57,898 nt of DNA from Chitinophagaceae bacterium. Lineage in GTDB: Bacteria; Bacteroidota; Bacteroidia; Chitinophagales; Chitinophagaceae. A program made the translations under genes and the position numbers. The notes beneath the pieces are model-generated. The model saw only the letters and a program-made list of their open reading frames with translations, ran no database searches and was not told where the DNA came from. Shown here one piece after another: positions 53,517 through 57,898 of this stretch (position 1 is its first letter; each line of letters begins with the position of its first letter). The stretch lies in contig CANBSW010000003.1 of NCBI GenBank assembly GCA_947372235.1, positions 1 through 57,898 of the forward strand, given 5' to 3'.

Positions 53517-55514
53517 ATGAAAAAAACAATCTTGCTTGCAACATTTTTTATAGGAATGATATCTAATGGATTCTCTCAAAACACTGTACAGATCTGGTTA
53601 GATGATCTGGCTATTTCTACTTTCTCAGATGGCATTCCTTCCGTAAATGTAAAAACAAATGGTGGTGGTGAGCCTATGCAGTTGGGATCGGTTAATTACC
53701 AGCGTGGATTGGGTATTCATTCAACCGGTGTTTTGTTTTTTTTGATGGATGGCAATGCCATAGATTTTTCTGCAATGGTGGGTGCTGATGATAAGGCCAA
53801 CAAAGCCATGATTACAAAATTTTATGTGATCGGTGATAAAAAGATCCTTTTTGAAAGTGGTGAAATGAAAGCAGGCGATATGCCTAAAAAAGTATCCGTA
53901 AGTCTGAAAGGAATTAAACGTTTGGGTTTATTGGTTACCAATAACGAAGAAGTAACACGAAATTATTCCGATTGGGCCGAAGCAAAGTTTACCATGTTGG
54001 GAAATACAACCCCGCAAAATATTCCAAACAGCGATGAGAAATATATTCTAACACCAATATCTGCAAAAACACCGCACATCAATTCACCGAAAGTATTTGG
54101 TGCAAAGCCGGGTAACCCATTTTTGTTTACGGTAGTTGCATCAGGAGAAATGCCTATTCAATTCTCTGTAGAAAATTTGCCGAAAGGATTGTCAATCGAT
54201 AATAAAACAGGAATTATTACAGGGAAAATAGCAGACCGTGGTATCTATCATACTAAAATGAAAGCCAAAAATAAATATGGCGAAAACACAAAAGAACTAC
54301 TGATTAAAATTGGAGATACCATTTCACTCACACCACCCATCGGATGGAACGGATGGAATTCATGGGCTCGGGATATTGATAAAGAAAAGGTAATTGCCTC
54401 TGCAAATGCGATGGTTAAAATGGGATTAAGTAATCATGGCTGGACATACATCAACATTGATGATGCATGGCAAGGGTATAGAGATAATAAGAATCATGCA
54501 TTACAACCCAATGATAAATTTCCTGCCTTTAAAGAAATGATCGATGAGATACATGCCAAAGGATTAAAACTGGGCGTTTACTCTACTCCATGGATCTCCA
54601 GTTATGCAGGCTATGCAGGTGGTTCATCCAATTTTGAAAATGGTGAGTATCCTGATTCTATTAAAAATAATAAACGGGCATTTCGAAATATTGGTAAATA
54701 CCGTTTTGAAAAAGAAGATGCGCAACAAATGGCTGAGTGGGGTGTTGATTATTTGAAATACGACTGGCGTATTGATCTGAATTCTGCCGAAAGAATGTCT
54801 GCCGCATTAAAAAAATCAGGACGAGATATCATATACAGTTTATCCAACTCTGCGCCGTTTGCATTGGTAAAAGACTGGGCCAGGATTTCAGAAGCATGGC
54901 GCACAGGGCCGGATATCCGCGATAGCTGGCTTAGCTTATATGTGTCTGCATTTACTTTGGATAAATGGGCACCCTATGGAGGTCCGGGACATTGGAATGA
55001 TCCGGATATGATGATCCTTGGCAATGTAACCACCGGTTCAAAACTGCACCCAACAAGACTTACAGCAGATGAACAATACAGCCATGTTAGTTTATTCAGT
55101 TTACTGGCAGCGCCACTCCTTATAGGATGTCCGATTGAACAATTAGATGCATTTACGTTGAATTTATTGATCAATGATGAAGTGATCGATATTGATCAGG
55201 ATCCATCAGGCAAATCTGCAAGATTGGTTTCAGAGGAAAATGATGTGCAGGTTTGGCTAAAACCATTGGAAGATGGTTCTTATGCGATTGGTATGTTTAA
55301 TATTAACGGTTATCAAAAAACACCTCAATCTTATTTCCGTTGGGGAGATGAAAAGGAAAAATTGTATGAATTGGATCTTAGTAAACTTGGATTAAAAGGA
55401 AAATATAAAATTCGTGATGTATGGAAACAGAAAGACCTGGGGCAGTTTAGCAGTTTATTCAAAACACAGATCCGCCATCATGGAGTAGTATTGATCCGTT
55501 TATTTCCATATTAG
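53517..55514 (+). CDS. NPCBM-Ig-GH27 alpha-galactosidase, tandem copy 1
   Basis: The 665-residue product has a signal peptide (GFSQ), an N-terminal NPCBM domain (about 20-150: YQRGLGIHSTGVLFF; SAMVGADDKANK), a putative Ig domain (about 170-265: PKGLSIDNKTGIITG) and a GH27 barrel starting TPPIGWNGWNSW. The nucleophile is D416 in YLKYDWRID, and the acid/base fits D466 in RTGPDIRDSW, the same spacing as human alpha-galactosidase A. NPCBM domains bind carbohydrate. A TTG at 53499 in frame would overlap the upstream gene, but ATG 53517 matches the signal peptide start. The next gene is a close paralogue after 16 bases. Confidence 0.95.
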   Translation: MKKTILLATFFIGMISNGFSQNTVQIWLDDLAISTFSDGIPSVNVKTNGGGEPMQLGSVNYQRGLGIHSTGVLFFLMDGNAIDFSAMVGADDKANKAMITKFYVIGDKKILFESGEMKAGDMPKKVSVSLKGIKRLGLLVTNNEEVTRNYSDWAEAKFTMLGNTTPQNIPNSDEKYILTPISAKTPHINSPKVFGAKPGNPFLFTVVASGEMPIQFSVENLPKGLSIDNKTGIITGKIADRGIYHTKMKAKNKYGENTKELLIKIGDTISLTPPIGWNGWNSWARDIDKEKVIASANAMVKMGLSNHGWTYINIDDAWQGYRDNKNHALQPNDKFPAFKEMIDEIHAKGLKLGVYSTPWISSYAGYAGGSSNFENGEYPDSIKNNKRAFRNIGKYRFEKEDAQQMAEWGVDYLKYDWRIDLNSAERMSAALKKSGRDIIYSLSNSAPFALVKDWARISEAWRTGPDIRDSWLSLYVSAFTLDKWAPYGGPGHWNDPDMMILGNVTTGSKLHPTRLTADEQYSHVSLFSLLAAPLLIGCPIEQLDAFTLNLLINDEVIDIDQDPSGKSARLVSEENDVQVWLKPLEDGSYAIGMFNINGYQKTPQSYFRWGDEKEKLYELDLSKLGLKGKYKIRDVWKQKDLGQFSSLFKTQIRHHGVVLIRLFPY

Positions 55515-55530
55515 GGGTTAAATAAAATGT

Positions 55531-57525
55531 ATGAAAAAAGTTATTTGCATTTTTATTTTGTTGCCGGTTTTTTTATCTGCTCAAAACACATATACAGTAT
55601 GGTTGGATGATCTGCCAATACAAACATTTTCAGAAGGCATGCGTCCTGTTTCTGCAAAGACTAATTACAGCCATGATACCATGCGTATCAAAGGCACAAA
55701 GTATTTTAGAGGTGTTGGCGCGCAATCACCCTGTGTGTTGGCTTTTTTACTGAACGGACATGCCAAACGCTTTACTGCCATGGTTGGTGCGGATGATCTG
55801 GGTAATAAAGACATACCCTTATCTTTTTTTGTAGTAGCGGATAAAAAAGTATTATTCGAAAGCAAAGAAATGAAGATTGGCGATCCGGCAGTGAAAGTAG
55901 ATATCGATCTTACAGGTATACAACGTTTGGGCATCTTGATCACGGATCATGTTGGTGGCGTTACCAATAAAAAAACATATGGAAACTGGGCGGATGCAAA
56001 ACTTGAAATGACAGGAGATTTCAAGCCGGATTATATTCCTAACTCAGATGAGAAATATATTCTTACCCCCTTGCCAAAACAAACACCAAAGATCAATTCT
56101 CCAAAATTATTCGGTGCCACACCAGGCAATCCTTTTTTGTACACCATTGCAGCTACCGGTGTTAGGCCCATGCAATTTAATGCAGATGATTTGCCAAAAG
56201 GATTATCTCTTTCTTCTCATACCGGAATCATAACAGGAACAGTAAAAGAACGCGGAACTTATGAAGTGATACTAAAAGTCAAAAACAAACTGGGAGATGC
56301 ATCTCAGAAACTGAAAATAATAATAGGAGATACCATCTCACTCACACCACCCATCGGCTGGAATGGTTGGAATGCATGGGAACAAAAAATAGACAAATCA
56401 AAAGTGATCGCTTCTGCCAATGCCATGGTAGAAAAGGGTTTGCGCGATCATGGATGGTCTTATATCAATCTCGATGATTCATGGCAGGGCATACGCACTG
56501 GGCCGGATACTGCTTTACAACCCAATGCAAAATTTCCTGATATCAAAGGGATGGTTAACTATATCCATTCACTCGGCTTAAAAGCAGGCATATATTCCAC
56601 TCCTTATATTTCCAGCTATGGTGTATATGTTGGAGGCTCTTCTGCCTTTCCTGCCGGTGGTGAAACAAGGGAACAATTTCTTGCAAAAAAACCAACCCGT
56701 ATTGGCGATTACCGTTTTGAAAGAAATGATGCAAAGCAAATGGCCGACTGGGGTTTTGATTTTTTAAAGTATGATTGGAGGATCGATGTTGAATCAACAC
56801 AACGCATGTTGGAAGCTTTAAAAAAATCAGGAAGAGATATTGTTTTCAGTTTATCGAATAATGCACCTTTTGAAAAAGTAACCGACTGGGCCCGACTCTC
56901 AAACATGTACCGAACAGGCCCTGATATTAAAGATAGCTGGTCAAGTCTTTTCCCTACCACATTTACGCTTGATAAATGGGGGCCTTATACAGGCCATGGC
57001 CATTGGGCCGATCCTGATATGATGATTGTGGGTGATGTGGCTATCGGCCCGCAATTACATCCTACACGATTAACGCCGGATGAACAATATAGCCATATCA
57101 GTATCTTCAGTTTATTAGCAGCACCTATGTTGATTGGTTGTCCTATTGAGCGATTGGATGATTTCACATTGAATCTATTATCCAATGATGAAGTGATCGC
57201 CATCAATCAGGATCCATTGGGGAAATCTGCAAGGTTAGTGAAGGATGAAACCGGTGTGCAGATCTGGTTAAAACAACTGGAAGATGGCTCTTATGCTGTT
57301 GGCTTATTTAATATTGATGGATATGGAACTAGTCCCGAATCTTATTTCCGTTGGGGGGATGAAATAACCAAATCTTATGAATTTGATTTCGGTTCATTAG
57401 GATTAATGGGACAATGGAAAATAAGAGATGTATGGCGACAAAAAGAATTGGGGGTATTTGCGGGAACCATAAAAACAAGCATCAGGCATCATGGGGTTAT
57501 GCTGTTTACAATGTCAAAAAAATAA
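55531..57525 (+). CDS. NPCBM-Ig-GH27 alpha-galactosidase, tandem copy 2
   Basis: The 664-residue product has the same domain order as its neighbour: signal peptide (FLSAQ), NPCBM (YFRGVGAQSPCVLAFL; TAMVGADDLGNK), Ig domain (PKGLSLSSHTGIITG) and GH27 barrel. The nucleophile is D415 in FLKYDWRID and the acid/base candidate is D465 in RTGPDIKDSW. The pair clearly arose by tandem duplication, but the NPCBM half has diverged more than the barrel (for example the extra GGVTNKKTYGNW stretch). This suggests distinct binding specificities on similar catalysis. The alpha-galactosidase role is from the family; the linkage is unknown. Confidence 0.95.
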   Translation: MKKVICIFILLPVFLSAQNTYTVWLDDLPIQTFSEGMRPVSAKTNYSHDTMRIKGTKYFRGVGAQSPCVLAFLLNGHAKRFTAMVGADDLGNKDIPLSFFVVADKKVLFESKEMKIGDPAVKVDIDLTGIQRLGILITDHVGGVTNKKTYGNWADAKLEMTGDFKPDYIPNSDEKYILTPLPKQTPKINSPKLFGATPGNPFLYTIAATGVRPMQFNADDLPKGLSLSSHTGIITGTVKERGTYEVILKVKNKLGDASQKLKIIIGDTISLTPPIGWNGWNAWEQKIDKSKVIASANAMVEKGLRDHGWSYINLDDSWQGIRTGPDTALQPNAKFPDIKGMVNYIHSLGLKAGIYSTPYISSYGVYVGGSSAFPAGGETREQFLAKKPTRIGDYRFERNDAKQMADWGFDFLKYDWRIDVESTQRMLEALKKSGRDIVFSLSNNAPFEKVTDWARLSNMYRTGPDIKDSWSSLFPTTFTLDKWGPYTGHGHWADPDMMIVGDVAIGPQLHPTRLTPDEQYSHISIFSLLAAPMLIGCPIERLDDFTLNLLSNDEVIAINQDPLGKSARLVKDETGVQIWLKQLEDGSYAVGLFNIDGYGTSPESYFRWGDEITKSYEFDFGSLGLMGQWKIRDVWRQKELGVFAGTIKTSIRHHGVMLFTMSKK

Positions 57526-57617
57526 CTCTGCGAAAACTCCCCGTTCTCTCCAACTCTGCGTTGAAAAAAAATCGATTCAACGCAGAGACGCTGAGTAGCA
57601 GAGGTTTTGCAGAGAGA
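57526..57617. repeat. Second palindrome of CTCTGCG words
   Basis: The core CTCTGCGTTGAA (57554-57565) is exactly complementary to TTCAACGCAGAG (57576-57587). Outer arms with CTCTGCGAAAACTCC and GAGGTTTTGCAGAG pair imperfectly. It is the same repeat family as 38095-38175 and begins directly after the GH27 stop codon. Confidence 0.88.
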
Positions 57618-57637
57618 ATCAATTAAATACTAAGGAT

Positions 57638-57898
57638 ATGAAAAGAGGAGCCCTGTTTACAATATCAATATTGATGATCTGTTATTCTGTGAGTGCACAG
57701 AATACATCATCTTATAAAGTACCATCCTTACCCGATCCCGTTGTTCGCAAAGCAACACTGGAGAGAGAATGGGCCAATGTTCAAAAAACACCACCGCAAT
57801 TAGGGGTACGCGATTGTTTTCTTTTTTTACTCGATGCACTCGATGCCAAATTTCTAAAACCCGAACAGGTAGAGTGGGTTTTAAAATTGGTACAGAAA
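57638..57898 (+). CDS. Exported protein of unknown family, cut by the window edge
   Basis: An open frame of 87 codons runs from ATG 57638 to the last base. It starts with a Sec signal peptide (MKRGALFTISILMICYSVSAQ) of the same style as the other enzymes, followed by PSLPDPVVRKATLEREW and VRDCFLFLLDALDAKF. Too little is present for a family call. It is in the same direction and presumably part of the same enzyme set, after a palindrome that may separate its expression from the GH27 pair. Confidence 0.75.
   Translation, partial: MKRGALFTISILMICYSVSAQNTSSYKVPSLPDPVVRKATLEREWANVQKTPPQLGVRDCFLFLLDALDAKFLKPEQVEWVLKLVQK

Overview
The window is one 57.9-kb stretch of a large polysaccharide-utilisation locus (PUL) from a Bacteroidota bacterium, most likely a Chitinophagaceae- or Sphingobacteriia-type organism. 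The reasons are a SusC/SusD pair, Sec signal peptides that almost always end in (A/S/G)Q, AT-rich DNA, A-rich leaders without Shine-Dalgarno motifs, and chains of fused-S1-type sulfatases. The family-level placement is inference. All 29 genes that I accept (28 complete, 1 cut by the right edge) lie on the + strand. I saw no tRNA, rRNA, CRISPR array, transposase or phage gene.

Layout. (a) 25-10105: terminator of an upstream unit, then an SSS-type Na+/solute symporter, GH89, GH28, GH27 and GH95, closed by a strong intrinsic terminator. (b) 10106-12860: REP-like repeats, a GH92 and a perfect 31-bp palindrome. (c) 12914-18078: candidate LacI-type operator, susC, susD and an intrinsic terminator with a perfect 16-bp stem. 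(d) 18310-25872: second GH92, a LacI-family regulator, a Tat-exported PhoD-like phosphatase and a heparinase II/III-like lyase candidate. (e) 25882-35909: four sulfatases in a row, a five-bladed beta-propeller hydrolase, a GH105 unsaturated-uronyl hydrolase and a fifth sulfatase. (f) 35916-57898: two homologous ~720-aa proteins that I cannot place in a known family, with GH2, GH28, GH3 (PA14 insert), an alpha/beta-hydrolase esterase, a GH63-like enzyme, GH29, two tandem NPCBM-Ig-GH27 enzymes and a truncated exported protein.

How they may work together (inference). SusC/SusD would import oligosaccharides. The lyase candidate plus GH105 suggest a uronic-acid backbone cut by elimination. Five sulfatases and an esterase would strip substituents. 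Alpha-fucosidases (GH95, GH29), alpha-galactosidases (three GH27), alpha-mannosidases (two GH92), an alpha-N-acetylglucosaminidase (GH89), GH28, GH2 and GH3 would remove the sugars. This points to a highly decorated sulfated heteroglycan, such as an algal or microbial mucilage or a sulfated glycoprotein glycan. The exact substrate cannot be read from sequence. The symporter may import a released monosaccharide. The only regulator in the window is LacI-type; no hybrid two-component sensor or ECF-sigma/anti-sigma pair is present.

The most novel-looking content is the paralogous pair at 35916-38084 and 51343-53502, followed by intergenic palindromes built from repeated 5-8-nt words.
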